This document shows, piece after piece, positions 17,696-26,483 of a stretch of DNA of 64,000 nt. A program made the position numbers and the translations under genes. This stretch comes from Pradoshia eiseniae (GTDB lineage: Bacteria; Bacillota; Bacilli; Bacillales; Pradoshiaceae), in assembly GCF_002946355.1 (NCBI RefSeq), contig NZ_PKOZ01000012.1, positions 20,806-84,805 on the forward strand, written 5' to 3'. Each line of letters begins with the position of its first letter. Within the stretch, counting starts at the first letter, position 1. A model generated the notes under the pieces. The model searched no databases. It was not told the DNA's origin and worked only from the letters and a program-made list of their open reading frames with translations.

Positions 17696-18760
17696 CTAAT
17701 AAACGAACACCCTCACGTGATCCATCGCATTATATCCATATCCTTTCCGGTTCCAAAATGCCTTCCGCACTTGGGTCCTCCCAATTGAGTCTGTCGCCCT
17801 GGAGAGGATTGAATACTCTCCAGACTTGCCTGGATTCCATACATATTGCCATGAGACCCACTCATATGATGAGGCGGGTGGATGGAAATCCGCATCGAGC
17901 CAGCTTTCCCCATTGTCCAAACTGATTTCTACACGTGTAATCATCCCTTTTCCTGTCCAGGCAATCCCCCTAATGCAATGCCTGCTGCCATCAAGCACTT
18001 CCATATCGAGCGGAGTTTGTATAGTAGAGTTGACATTCAGTTCGGTAACGGGAAAGGCCCCCTCATCTGTTTCCTGACTAGGATAATACATATAATCATT
18101 TGTTTGAAATGCTCCCTTAAAAGATGTGCCTATCACGCTGATCTGTCTCACCCATTTAACGGAGGCCATTGCATACCATCCAGGGACAATCAGCCTCAAT
18201 GGATAACCATGCTTATAGGAAAGCGGCTGCCCATTGTATTCAAAGGCGATTATCGTATCCAAATGAAGAGCTTTCTCAAGCGGCAAACTCCGGGCATAAG
18301 TTTCGTTTTTCTCTGAGCCCTTTCTTACCCCATGATCATACCCCTTCACCACAACCTCTGCCGCATGACTGCTGAACCCAGTAAGATCAAGAATATGGGC
18401 TAAAGGTACTCCTCGCCAATATCCTTGGCTAATGGCCCCCTTACCCCATTGCTCTCCATATGTTTTTGGTTCAAAATGCCCCCTTTTATTCCCTGCACAC
18501 TCGAGCGCGACCTTCAATGTTTTGGCAGGAAAGCGAGAGAGGTCCTGCAAAGACAGGCTTAGCGGACGCTTTATCAAACCGCCAAAAAGCAAACGATAAT
18601 TCGCTTGATTTAAGGAAGGATAATCAAAATGATTACGCCGGAAGAACTGATAATTATTCATAGCATCTGTCTGCAGGTATTCCAGCGGGGTTTCCTGATT
18701 CTCTGGCGATAAGCCTCTAGTCGTTAAGGACGGCTTCACTGTGAATTTTCTTTCAGGCAT
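17696..18760 (-). CDS. Molybdopterin-dependent sulfite-oxidase-like oxidoreductase
   Basis: A 354-residue protein. Residues about 35-230 form the molybdopterin domain with the conserved cofactor-binding Cys in VALECAGNKRGHF and the substrate-pocket region WGKGAISQGYWRGVPLAHIL. About 245-354 form the Mo-co dimerisation domain with the typical ARVEISLDNGESW pattern (here TRVEISLDNGESW). It is likely a soluble enzyme oxidising sulfite or a related compound. No signal peptide or TAT motif is seen. It is convergent with the bdbC pair and has no molybdenum cofactor genes nearby. Substrate is inferred from the family. Confidence 0.88.
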   Translation of the reverse strand: MPERKFTVKPSLTTRGLSPENQETPLEYLQTDAMNNYQFFRRNHFDYPSLNQANYRLLFGGLIKRPLSLSLQDLSRFPAKTLKVALECAGNKRGHFEPKTYGEQWGKGAISQGYWRGVPLAHILDLTGFSSHAAEVVVKGYDHGVRKGSEKNETYARSLPLEKALHLDTIIAFEYNGQPLSYKHGYPLRLIVPGWYAMASVKWVRQISVIGTSFKGAFQTNDYMYYPSQETDEGAFPVTELNVNSTIQTPLDMEVLDGSRHCIRGIAWTGKGMITRVEISLDNGESWLDADFHPPASSYEWVSWQYVWNPGKSGEYSILSRATDSIGRTQVRKAFWNRKGYGYNAMDHVRVFVY

Positions 18761-18934
18761 CTCATCCTCCAGCTAATCGTAATTATCCTACATATATGTA
18801 CAAGACTCCTCTTTTAGACATATACTTTTTCTTCAAGGAATAGAGCATCTTTAAAAAACCGCCTTTGGTCATTTTATCTAAAGGCCCGATAGTGATAGTA
18901 TACATATAGGTTAGCTTCATGGCTAAAACATGAA

Positions 18935-18969
18935 AAAGCCCATCCCCGTTGCATTTGGAAATGGGCTTT
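18935..18969 (-). terminator. Terminator of the yhcU-like gene
   Basis: Stem AAAGCCCAT/ATGGGCTTT followed on the minus strand by a T5 run, 10 bp past the stop. Confidence 0.85.
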
Positions 18970-18979
18970 GAAACTTGGT

Positions 18980-19372
18980 CTAGATTAGATACACATTGGC
19001 TGCCTGTGCAGGCTGCAATGGCAATTCCAATTGTTTGTCATCCATAAAGAATTGCTCATGATTTAATGGGAAGAACACGCCAAGCTCGTTAAGCATCCGT
19101 GAATTCCTGTTGAACAGCCCAATCGCTTCTTCGCTTGTCTTGCGCTCCTCAAGAATAATAGTAATCGTTTGAAGGCAAGCCATGATCTCAAAGGCCCCTT
19201 TTAAGGTGCCCCCATGTGAGTTCGCGTCCGGCAATGCGAGAACACGGTTCTTCTTAAGTTCTTTAATAACAGCATCGGAGAAATAACAAGGGAAAACTTC
19301 CTCATACAACTTGTAAACAGAACGACGCATTTCTTTTTCCTGCAACGGGAGTGAACCTTGCATAATCTTCAT
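18980..19372 (-). CDS. yhcU: YhcU-like (DUF5365) protein, unknown function
   Basis: A 130-residue soluble protein. The pattern of an N-terminal LQEKEMRRSVYKLYEEVFP helix, YFSDAVI, a GTLKGAFEIMACLQTI helix and LGVFFPLN resembles B. subtilis YhcU. In B. subtilis yhcU lies next to the pseudouridine synthase gene yhcT; here a yhcT-like gene is divergent 107 bp away, which supports the call. No catalytic motif is visible and the function is unknown. Confidence 0.7.
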   Translation of the reverse strand: MKIMQGSLPLQEKEMRRSVYKLYEEVFPCYFSDAVIKELKKNRVLALPDANSHGGTLKGAFEIMACLQTITIILEERKTSEEAIGLFNRNSRMLNELGVFFPLNHEQFFMDDKQLELPLQPAQAANVYLI

Positions 19373-19479
19373 GATGCATCAACCTTTCTATGGTGCAGGT
19401 GACCTGCCCCTCACCATAAAAATACCATAGATTTACTTTGAATGAATAATGATAAACCTTGCGAAAATGAGGGAAACTT

Positions 19480-20373
19480 ATGCTCAAAATAAATAAAAAT
19501 GACAAATATGCAAATATTACGGTACCCAACAAATGGGTTGGCAGAACAATTGAAGATCTGCTAAAAACAGAATTGCATGTGCCAAAAAAAATGCTTCATC
19601 ATTGGCGTATGAATAAGAGCCTATATTATAAGGAAGAAACTCTCCCCTGGAGTGTAAAAGTGACGCCAGGCGACACTCTCTCCATCCCGATTTATGAGGA
19701 GGAGGATAACCCGATTCCATCTTTAGACCTGCCCCTGGATATTCTTTATGAGGATGAGGATATTCTTGTAATCAATAAACCGGCAGGCCTAAATACACAT
19801 CCGGTAAATCATGAGGATACACAAACTCTGACTAATGCTGTATCCCATTACTTTTTGGTTAACAGCATAAAAACAAAGCCCCGGCATATCCATCGCCTGG
19901 ATAAGGATACGTCCGGCGCTATCCTCTTCGCCAAGCACGCCTATGCAGGGGCCATATTAGACGAGGCATTGGCTGACGGACAGATTAAGCGAACCTACGC
20001 GGCGCTTGTATGCGGAATTATGAAAAAGGATTACGGGACAGTGAACGCGCCTATTGGGCGGGACCGGCATACAGCAGGGAGAATGCGTGTCTCTCAAAGC
20101 GGAAAAAATGCAATCACCCATTACAGGGTGGACAACCGGATTATGCGCGCTAATCGCACACTCGTTTCCTGCCGCTTGGAAACAGGACGGACCCATCAAA
20201 TACGTGTTCATATGAGCCATATAGGACATCCGCTCGTTAACGATGTTCTTTATGGAGGGAAGAAAGATTCACATATGAAAGGACAGGCCCTCCATGCATA
20301 CAAGCTTAATTTCCTACAGCCATTGACGAAGGAACGCCTTCAGGTGGAGTGCCCGATCCCTTGGTCTTTATAA
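19480..20373 (+). CDS. yhcT: RluA-family pseudouridine synthase (YhcT-like)
   Basis: A 297-residue enzyme that converts a uridine in RNA to pseudouridine. The catalytic motif HRLDKDTSGAILFAK, with its essential Asp, is at about residues 131-145. Other family marks are INKPAGLNTHP, the Lys-Arg-Tyr segment KRTYAALVCG, and ETGRTHQIRVHM. A short S4-like N-terminal region is present (EDLLKTELHVPKKMLHHW). The target uridine (rRNA or tRNA) cannot be told from sequence. It is a single gene with its own strong terminator, divergent from yhcU as a neighbour pair. Confidence 0.92.
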   Translation: MLKINKNDKYANITVPNKWVGRTIEDLLKTELHVPKKMLHHWRMNKSLYYKEETLPWSVKVTPGDTLSIPIYEEEDNPIPSLDLPLDILYEDEDILVINKPAGLNTHPVNHEDTQTLTNAVSHYFLVNSIKTKPRHIHRLDKDTSGAILFAKHAYAGAILDEALADGQIKRTYAALVCGIMKKDYGTVNAPIGRDRHTAGRMRVSQSGKNAITHYRVDNRIMRANRTLVSCRLETGRTHQIRVHMSHIGHPLVNDVLYGGKKDSHMKGQALHAYKLNFLQPLTKERLQVECPIPWSL

Positions 20374-20380
20374 TAGACAT

Positions 20381-20418
20381 AACAAAGAAGCGCTCATTTT
20401 CATGAGCGCTTCTTTGTT
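20381..20418. terminator. Terminator after yhcT
   Basis: A 17-bp perfect stem AACAAAGAAGCGCTCAT and its complement, 4-nt loop, T-rich on exit. It also faces the convergent gene at 20447. Confidence 0.9.
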
Positions 20419-20446
20419 TGACGATTAGAACCCTTGTTATCATTTG

Positions 20447-20701
20447 TTAGGCAGTTCCTCTAACAGCTTTCATAATCATGCTGACGATGAAAATCAAGAT
20501 AATCGCACCAATTAGGGCTGGGATAATCGCATACCCTGCAATTGCTGGCCCCATATCACCAAAGATTGCTGTACCTAACCAAGAACCAACTACACCTGCG
20601 ATGATATTACCAATAATTCCGCCTGGTACGTCACGTCCAATGATCAAACTTGCTACCCAACCTAATAGTCCACCTACGATTAAAGAAATAATAAATTCCA
20701 T
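20447..20701 (-). CDS. GlsB/YeaQ/YmgE-family membrane protein
   Basis: An 84-residue protein with three hydrophobic Gly-rich helices. The motifs GGLLGWVASLI, PGGIIGNIIAGVVGSWLG and GPAIAGYAIIPALIGAIIL are typical of the transglycosylase-associated (GlsB/YeaQ/YmgE) family. These are small inner-membrane proteins often induced by stress; the molecular role is unknown. Start ATG follows TAGGAGG. Single gene. Confidence 0.9.
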   Translation of the reverse strand: MEFIISLIVGGLLGWVASLIIGRDVPGGIIGNIIAGVVGSWLGTAIFGDMGPAIAGYAIIPALIGAIILIFIVSMIMKAVRGTA

Positions 20702-21047
20702 GTTAAATTCCTCCTAGTTTTTTTATCTTTTATTTGGCCTGTTTGGCCCTTCCCAAATTTGTTTAAAGAAAGTCTATCTAGAGCTCATCTTTAGAGTATG
20801 CCAATTGGCGTATCGATATCCCTAAATGCGAGTGACTAGTTTTCCATTTTATTATTTTATGCTCTTACACAAACTATTTTATGATTCAGGTTCTAACGTT
20901 TGATTTAATTAACGGCGCCGTTTGTACTCTATAAATTCCCGAGATTGACTCCAATAAACATTTCTTCCAAACTTTTCACGTTATTTTTTTTAGATGGATT
21001 AATTCTTTCAAATGAAGGGTATATTAGCTTCTTTATTTTTCGATGAC
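20702..21047. other. Intergenic region with no gene seen
   Basis: About 350 bp upstream of the GlsB-type gene. It should contain that gene's promoter. I looked for a SigB-like GTTT/GGGWAW pair reading into the gene and did not find a convincing one. No reading frame is supported. Confidence 0.4.
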
Positions 21048-21074
21048 AAAAAAAAGAGAGGGATATCTCCCTCT
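21048..21074 (-). terminator. Terminator of the aldo-keto reductase gene
   Basis: Stem AGAGGGA/TCCCTCT with a 4-nt loop, followed on the minus strand by a run of T. Confidence 0.8.
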
Positions 21075-21077
21075 TCC

Positions 21078-21905
21078 TTAAAATTTAAAATGGTCCGGAT
21101 GCTGGCCAAATCGTTCATTCATATTTAGTTGATTCAATACATTCATATCTTCCTGACTTAATACAAAATCAAATACATTGGCATTCTCTACGATTCGTTC
21201 AGGAGTGACCGATTTAGGAATGACGACCAGCTCATTTTGCAAATGCCATCTGATAATCACCTGTGCTGGTGTCTTCCCATACTTCTTAGCTACATACTCA
21301 ATGGTGGGCTCTTTAAGCAAGTTCCCCCGTCCAAGCGGTGACCAAGATTCCACTTGAATTTTCTTTTCAGAACAATAGTTTCTCAGCTCTATTTGCGTCA
21401 ACCGAGGATGGAGCTCTACTTGATTCACCGCAGGAACTAGAGAGCTGTTCGCAAGCAGCTTCTCCAAGTGATGAATTTGGAAATTGCTCACACCGGCTGC
21501 TTTGATGTATCCTTCTTCATATAATTTCTCAAATGCTCTCCATGTATCCAGAAAACGGCCTTCTACCGGCCAGTGAATTAAATATAAATCCAAATATTCT
21601 ACGTCAAGTTCCTTCAATGTTTTTTGAAAAGCATTTAAGGTCGATTCATACCCTTGGTCTGTATTCCATACTTTTGAGGTGATGAAGATATCCTCTCTAT
21701 TTATGCCGGAATTTTTCACCCCTGCTCCTACCCCTGATTCATTTTGATAAAAGGATGCTGTATCAATGAGGGTATATCCGGCTTGAATGGCTGCTTCTAC
21801 TGCATTTGTTACTTCCATTCCGTTTTCCGCTTTATATACACCTAAACCAAATTGGGGCATTTCGACGCGATTATTCAATCGTACCCTTGTCTTAATTGTC
21901 TTCAT
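21078..21905 (-). CDS. Aldo-keto reductase
   Basis: A 275-residue NAD(P)H-dependent reductase of the AKR5 type, similar in plan to B. subtilis YvgN and YtbE. The catalytic tetrad is visible: Asp and Tyr in LIDTASFYQNE, Lys in ITSKVW, and His in LIHWPVE. The coenzyme-binding end IPKSVTPERIVENANVFDF is also present. It likely detoxifies small aldehydes such as methylglyoxal; this follows from the family and is not shown here. The ATG at 21905 follows AGAGGTGG and is chosen over an in-frame ATG six codons upstream. Single gene. Confidence 0.9.
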   Translation of the reverse strand: MKTIKTRVRLNNRVEMPQFGLGVYKAENGMEVTNAVEAAIQAGYTLIDTASFYQNESGVGAGVKNSGINREDIFITSKVWNTDQGYESTLNAFQKTLKELDVEYLDLYLIHWPVEGRFLDTWRAFEKLYEEGYIKAAGVSNFQIHHLEKLLANSSLVPAVNQVELHPRLTQIELRNYCSEKKIQVESWSPLGRGNLLKEPTIEYVAKKYGKTPAQVIIRWHLQNELVVIPKSVTPERIVENANVFDFVLSQEDMNVLNQLNMNERFGQHPDHFKF

Positions 21906-22096
21906 AATTTCCACCTCTTTCAATTTGAATATGTAATTTCACCCAACAGGAGATTTCTATCATCCTATCTAATATAATATTAATAATGTGATAAAATTGC
22001 ATATATATCAACTCAGGAAAACAGAGGAAGATTCATAAGCTGACAAATATTGATAGGATGCCTGTTTAGCCGGATAAATTGTCGACATTATGGCAT

Positions 22097-22124
22097 TTGA
22101 CTTTTCCTGAATTCAGTTTATAAT
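22097..22124 (+). promoter_or_regulatory. Candidate SigA promoter of ltaS
   Basis: TTGACT (22097-22102) and TATAAT (22119-22124) separated by 16 nt, about 90 bp before the ltaS start. Confidence 0.6.
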
Positions 22125-22211
22125 TCAATATTGTTATTCCTTTTTAAAAGTGAATTTTACAGGCATGATAATATGCTAAATTTCTATATATTTAAACTCA
22201 GAGGTGAAACA

Positions 22212-24197
22212 ATGCGTGCATTTTACAACACACTAAAGAAGAGTGTAAGTGGACCTGTTGGTTTCCTAATTGTTGCTGTCTTCCTATTCTGGCTGAAGAC
22301 GTATGCAGGCTATATTGTAGAATTCAATTTAGGAATATCCAATTCCATGCAGGAGTTTTTACTTCTGTTTAACCCGATAAGCACAGCTGTTATTTTCTTT
22401 GGTATTGCTCTATTTGCCAAAGGCAGAAAATCATTCATTTGGATGATTATCATAAATCTGCTGCTATCGATTGTACAATATGCAAATATCGTCTACTATC
22501 GCTTCTTTAACGATTTCATTACTTGGCCGACCTTAACACAAACTTCAAATATCAGCCTTGACGGAGGCATGTTGGGAAGCATCGCTGAATTGCTTCGTAT
22601 ATATGACCCACTGTATTTCGCAGATACCATCATCCTGATTCTTTTAGTTGTGTTCAAGAAATTCAAGCCTAGTGAAGGAAGACTAAAGCTTCGAAAGACT
22701 GCCGCTGTCATGGCGACAGGTGCAGCACTATTAGTTATCAACATTCTATTGGCAGAAATTGATCGTCCACAGCTATTAACTAGAACGTTCGACCGTAACT
22801 ATCTTGTGAAATATTTAGGGACGTACAACTACACTATTTATGATGGATTGAAAACAATGAAAACAACGGCACAGAAAGCTTCTGCAGATTCAGATGATCT
22901 CGTCGAAGTTCAAAACTTCGTTCAAGCAAATCATGCAGAACCTAATGACAAGTATTTCGGTGCCGCTGAAGGAAAGAACGTCATCTATATCCATCTCGAA
23001 TCTTTCCAAGAGTTCCTGATGGATTATCAATTAAACGGCGAGGAAGTTACACCTTTTATTAACTCCATGGCCAAAGACAAAAACACCTTGTATTTCGAGA
23101 ACTTTTATCATCAAACAGGACAAGGAAAGACTTCTGACTCAGAGATGCTGCTTGAGAACTCCTTATTCGGATTGCCTCAAGGTTCTGCTCTGACAACAAA
23201 CGGCATGAACACATACCAGTCTGCCGCAGCTATTTTGGATCAAACGAAAAATTACTCATCTGCCGTTTTCCACGGCAACACGGGAACATTCTGGAACCGG
23301 GATGAGGTGTATAAATCATGGGGTGTCCAAAACTTCTTTGATTCCAGCTATTATGATATGAACGAAGAAGATGTGGTAAGCTACGGATTGAAGGATAAAC
23401 CATTCTTTGAACAATCCATGGATTATTTAAAGTCACTACCACAGCCGTTCTACACAAAGTTTATTACGGTAACTCATCACTTCCCTTATACGATTGATGA
23501 GGAGGATGCGACAATCGGGCCTGCAGCAACTGGTGACGGTTCCGTAGACCGATACTTCCAAACAGCTCGCTATATGGACGAAGCCATTGAGGAATTCGTT
23601 AATAGCTTAAAAGAATCCGGATTATATGAGAATTCCATTCTTGTGTTCTACGGTGACCACTATGGAATTTCTGAAAACCACAATGAAGCGATGGCTCAAA
23701 TTCTAGGCAAGGAAGAAATCACTGAGTTTGACAATGCTGAGCTTCAAAAGGTTCCGCTTCTTATCCACATTCCTGGTGTAGAAGGCGGTGTTCAATCACA
23801 ATATGGCGGTCAAGTGGATCTGCTTCCAACACTGTTGCATCTGCTTGGTGTTGAAACAGATGATTATATTCAATTAGGCACTGACCTATTATCTGAAGAC
23901 CATAAAGAAATCGTGCCATTCCGTAACGGAAACTTCATGAGCCCGACGATTAATAAAATTAACGGCAAGTATTATGATTCGGAAGGTAATCTGATTGAAG
24001 AGACGGAAGAAGCGGTCCAAATGGCCGATTATGCACAGACCGTACTTGATATGTCAGATAAGATTATTTATGGAGATCTGCTAAGATTCTACACTCCTGA
24101 TGGTTTCACGGCTGTAGATAGATCCAAATATAATTATAATATTGACCATGATCAATTAAGTAATACAGACGAGAAGAACGCGACAGAAACCAAATAA
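22212..24197 (+). CDS. ltaS: Lipoteichoic acid synthase
   Basis: A 661-residue membrane enzyme that builds the polyglycerol-phosphate chain of lipoteichoic acid from phosphatidylglycerol. Five membrane helices cover about residues 13-185, followed by an extracellular sulfatase-like domain. Likely metal ligand Glu263 is in HLES, and the catalytic Thr307 is in GQGKTSDSE; the later metal ligands are in YGDHYG. A KASA sequence near residue 222-225 fits the signal-peptidase cleavage that frees the catalytic domain in this family. The start ATG follows AGAGGTGA. LtaS paralogues (YfnI, YqgS, YvgJ) cannot be separated with certainty. Confidence 0.92.
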   Translation: MRAFYNTLKKSVSGPVGFLIVAVFLFWLKTYAGYIVEFNLGISNSMQEFLLLFNPISTAVIFFGIALFAKGRKSFIWMIIINLLLSIVQYANIVYYRFFNDFITWPTLTQTSNISLDGGMLGSIAELLRIYDPLYFADTIILILLVVFKKFKPSEGRLKLRKTAAVMATGAALLVINILLAEIDRPQLLTRTFDRNYLVKYLGTYNYTIYDGLKTMKTTAQKASADSDDLVEVQNFVQANHAEPNDKYFGAAEGKNVIYIHLESFQEFLMDYQLNGEEVTPFINSMAKDKNTLYFENFYHQTGQGKTSDSEMLLENSLFGLPQGSALTTNGMNTYQSAAAILDQTKNYSSAVFHGNTGTFWNRDEVYKSWGVQNFFDSSYYDMNEEDVVSYGLKDKPFFEQSMDYLKSLPQPFYTKFITVTHHFPYTIDEEDATIGPAATGDGSVDRYFQTARYMDEAIEEFVNSLKESGLYENSILVFYGDHYGISENHNEAMAQILGKEEITEFDNAELQKVPLLIHIPGVEGGVQSQYGGQVDLLPTLLHLLGVETDDYIQLGTDLLSEDHKEIVPFRNGNFMSPTINKINGKYYDSEGNLIEETEEAVQMADYAQTVLDMSDKIIYGDLLRFYTPDGFTAVDRSKYNYNIDHDQLSNTDEKNATETK

Positions 24198-24203
24198 TTT
24201 ATG

Positions 24204-24253
24204 AAAGGCAGCTGCAATACCACCACGGAGGTATATTGCAGCTGCCTTTTTGT
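24204..24253 (+). terminator. Terminator of ltaS
   Basis: A 15-bp stem AAAGGCAGCTGCAAT/ATTGCAGCTGCCTTT ending in TTTTTGTTT. Confidence 0.9.
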
Positions 24254-24356
24254 TTATTTCTGATTCAAATTATCTTGAATGGGTACAATACTTTTATGCA
24301 AAAATACTAAAGGGCATGAACAAGAACATTACAATTGTTACAATGAATCAACCGAA

Positions 24357-24373
24357 TGTAAAGACAGTGTAAA
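24357..24373 (-). promoter_or_regulatory. Candidate PhoP box upstream of ykaA-pit
   Basis: On the minus strand TTTACA-CTGTC-TTTACA forms two hexamer repeats spaced by 5 nt, the arrangement bound by PhoP in Bacillus. Further TTACA half-sites lie nearby on the + strand (24329-24342). The next gene downstream, ykaA at 24520, is part of a phosphate uptake pair. Confidence 0.4.
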
Positions 24374-24519
24374 GGAATATTACAATAAACATGTTTTATG
24401 TAAAGTTTTTATAAATTCATTCTTAATTTAATTTTTTCTCTTTTCAAGCGTTTCTAAAAGGATTAAAATAAGTTAGCATCGAAGAGTTACTATATTGTCG
24501 AATGAAAGTGGAGGTAATT

Positions 24520-25140
24520 ATGGTATTCAAATCAAAAAAGGATAAATTTGCAGTCATGCTGCTAAATATCTCTTCAAACTTAAAGGAAGCTTCCGATTAC
24601 TTTGCCGATTATAAATTAAAAAACATTAGTGATTTGAAAATCTTCGCGGATACTATGAAGCAATATGAAACCACAGGTGATGAGCATATTCATGAGGTGA
24701 TCAAGGAATTAAACAATGCTTTCATCACACCAATCGAGCGTGAGGATATCTTAATGCTTGCCATGACTATGGATGATGTTCTTGATGGGTTAGAGCACTG
24801 TTCCGCTCTATTTGAGATGTACTCCATCGTTAACGCAAATGAATATATGCTCAAATTTGTTGATGAGATACGTAACGCAGCCCATGAAATCGATCGTGCG
24901 GTTGATTTATTGACAGTGAAGAAATTAAACGACATCAGACCAATTGCCATCAAGATTAAAGAGCATGAATCTGATTGCGATACTTTACATCGTCAGTCTG
25001 TCAAACACTTGTTCAGCGTCGAGAAAGACCCAATCCGTATCATCCAATATAAAGAGATATACGAAAACCTTGAAGAAATCGCTGATTACTGCCAATCCGT
25101 AGCGAACACACTAGAAACAATCGTCATGAAAAACGCTTAA
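24520..25140 (+). CDS. ykaA: DUF47/PhoU-like Pit accessory protein
   Basis: A 206-residue all-helical cytosolic protein of the DUF47 (PhoU-like) family. The helices carry the family's acidic, metal-binding patterns, for example FADTMKQYETTGDEHIHEV, and later IKEHESDCDTLHRQ. In Bacillus and other bacteria this protein is encoded with the Pit phosphate transporter and is thought to regulate it. The ATG follows GGAGGTAATT; an ORF start six codons earlier lacks such a site. The pit gene begins 20 bp downstream, so the two form an operon. A PhoP-like repeat pair lies upstream. Confidence 0.88.
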   Translation: MVFKSKKDKFAVMLLNISSNLKEASDYFADYKLKNISDLKIFADTMKQYETTGDEHIHEVIKELNNAFITPIEREDILMLAMTMDDVLDGLEHCSALFEMYSIVNANEYMLKFVDEIRNAAHEIDRAVDLLTVKKLNDIRPIAIKIKEHESDCDTLHRQSVKHLFSVEKDPIRIIQYKEIYENLEEIADYCQSVANTLETIVMKNA

Positions 25141-25160
25141 TGAAAGGTCTCTGAACAAAT

Positions 25161-26159
25161 ATGGATACATTATTAATCATAACCGTCATAATCGTGGTCT
25201 TAGCCCTGTCCTTTGACTTCATTAACGGGTTTCATGACACAGCTAATGCCATTGCTACCGCGGTTTCAACGAAGGCTTTGAAGCCTAGACATGCTATTCT
25301 GATGGCAGCTATCATGAACTTCGTTGGAGCCATGACATTTACTGGAGTAGCGAAGACAATCACGAAGGATATTGTTGACCCGTTCACATTAGATAACGGT
25401 TCAGTCGTTATCATGGCAGCCCTTATATCAGCCATCGCATGGAACCTGGTCACATGGTATTATGGCATTCCAAGCAGTTCCTCTCATGCCATTATCGGAT
25501 CCATTGCCGGTGCAGCTATTGCCGCTGCCGGTTTTGGCGCCATCCATTTCGAAGGTTTTATGAAAATCATCTTTGCGCTTCTTTTCTCGCCAGTCATTGC
25601 CTTTGTTGTCGGGTATACTGTTTACAGCATCTTCAAGGTTATTTTCAAGAATAATAACCTGACGAAGACAAATAAGCGATTCCGTTATCTGCAAATAGGG
25701 ACTGCGGCCTTGCAGGCATACTCCCACGGTACGAATGATGCGCAAAAAGCAATGGGAATTATCACTCTCGCTCTTATTGCCAATGGCTTTGTTACTTCCA
25801 CTGACATTCCTTTTTGGGTTCAAGTATCCTGCGCCACGGCTATGGGGCTTGGAACATCAGTAGGCGGCTGGAGAATTATTAAGACTGTTGGGGGAAATAT
25901 CATGAAAATACGACCAATCAATGGGGTAGCTGCTGATGTATCTTCTGCGGCCATTATTTTCGGAGCCACCTTCATTCACCTTCCAGTCAGTACGACTCAT
26001 GTTATCTCCTCTGCTATCATGGGTGTGGGTGCTTCACACCGTGTCAAAGGAGTTAAATGGACTACGGCACAGCGTATGATTATTACATGGATTATTACCA
26101 TGCCAATTGCTGCAACGCTTGCTGGAGTTATTTACTTGATTTTGAATTTATTCTTTTAA
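25161..26159 (+). CDS. pit: Low-affinity inorganic phosphate transporter
   Basis: A 332-residue membrane protein of the PiT family, with about ten helices. The family signature GFHDTANAIATAVSTKAL is near the N-terminus and is repeated in the second half as SHGTNDAQKAMGIITLAL. It carries phosphate, as a metal-phosphate complex, into the cell using the proton or sodium gradient. It is the second gene of an operon with the DUF47 protein, matching ykaA-ykaB of B. subtilis, and ends before a strong terminator. Confidence 0.93.
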   Translation: MDTLLIITVIIVVLALSFDFINGFHDTANAIATAVSTKALKPRHAILMAAIMNFVGAMTFTGVAKTITKDIVDPFTLDNGSVVIMAALISAIAWNLVTWYYGIPSSSSHAIIGSIAGAAIAAAGFGAIHFEGFMKIIFALLFSPVIAFVVGYTVYSIFKVIFKNNNLTKTNKRFRYLQIGTAALQAYSHGTNDAQKAMGIITLALIANGFVTSTDIPFWVQVSCATAMGLGTSVGGWRIIKTVGGNIMKIRPINGVAADVSSAAIIFGATFIHLPVSTTHVISSAIMGVGASHRVKGVKWTTAQRMIITWIITMPIAATLAGVIYLILNLFF

Positions 26160-26196
26160 TACTTTGAGGGGCTTTCCCATAAGCCTCTTATAAAGG

Positions 26197-26235
26197 CAGG
26201 CTGCGAAAACAGAATCGTTTTCGCAGCCTGTTTTT
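26197..26235 (+). terminator. Terminator of ykaA-pit
   Basis: A 14-bp perfect stem CAGGCTGCGAAAAC/GTTTTCGCAGCCTG with a 6-nt loop, followed by TTTTT. Confidence 0.92.
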
Positions 26236-26483
26236 AGATTTTCCTGAAACTAGCCCAGACACCTTTAGAACGTTATAGGTGGCATAGCTATCTATAATTT
26301 GATGTTAATCGTTGATAATCTGTTGATAACATTGTTACGGACTTGGAAAACGTGAAATGAGATGGGCTACCCTAACTATTCATAGACTTACATCAGCTCA
26401 CAGTTCCCTCTAATGTTTATTCGCTCCACTCCTTCCATTTCCTGTATAATAAAAACATACAGGTTCGTTAAAGGAGCGCAAAA
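26236..26483. other. Intergenic region before adeR, no gene seen
   Basis: Contains a 22-bp imperfect palindrome starting CACCTTTAGAACGTTATAG (26259-26280), significance unknown. The adeR promoter should lie here. No reading frame is supported. Confidence 0.35.

Noticed and set aside
20702..20960. SigB promoter for the GlsB/YeaQ-type gene
   Set aside because: No GTTT...GGGWAW pair with proper spacing was found by eye.
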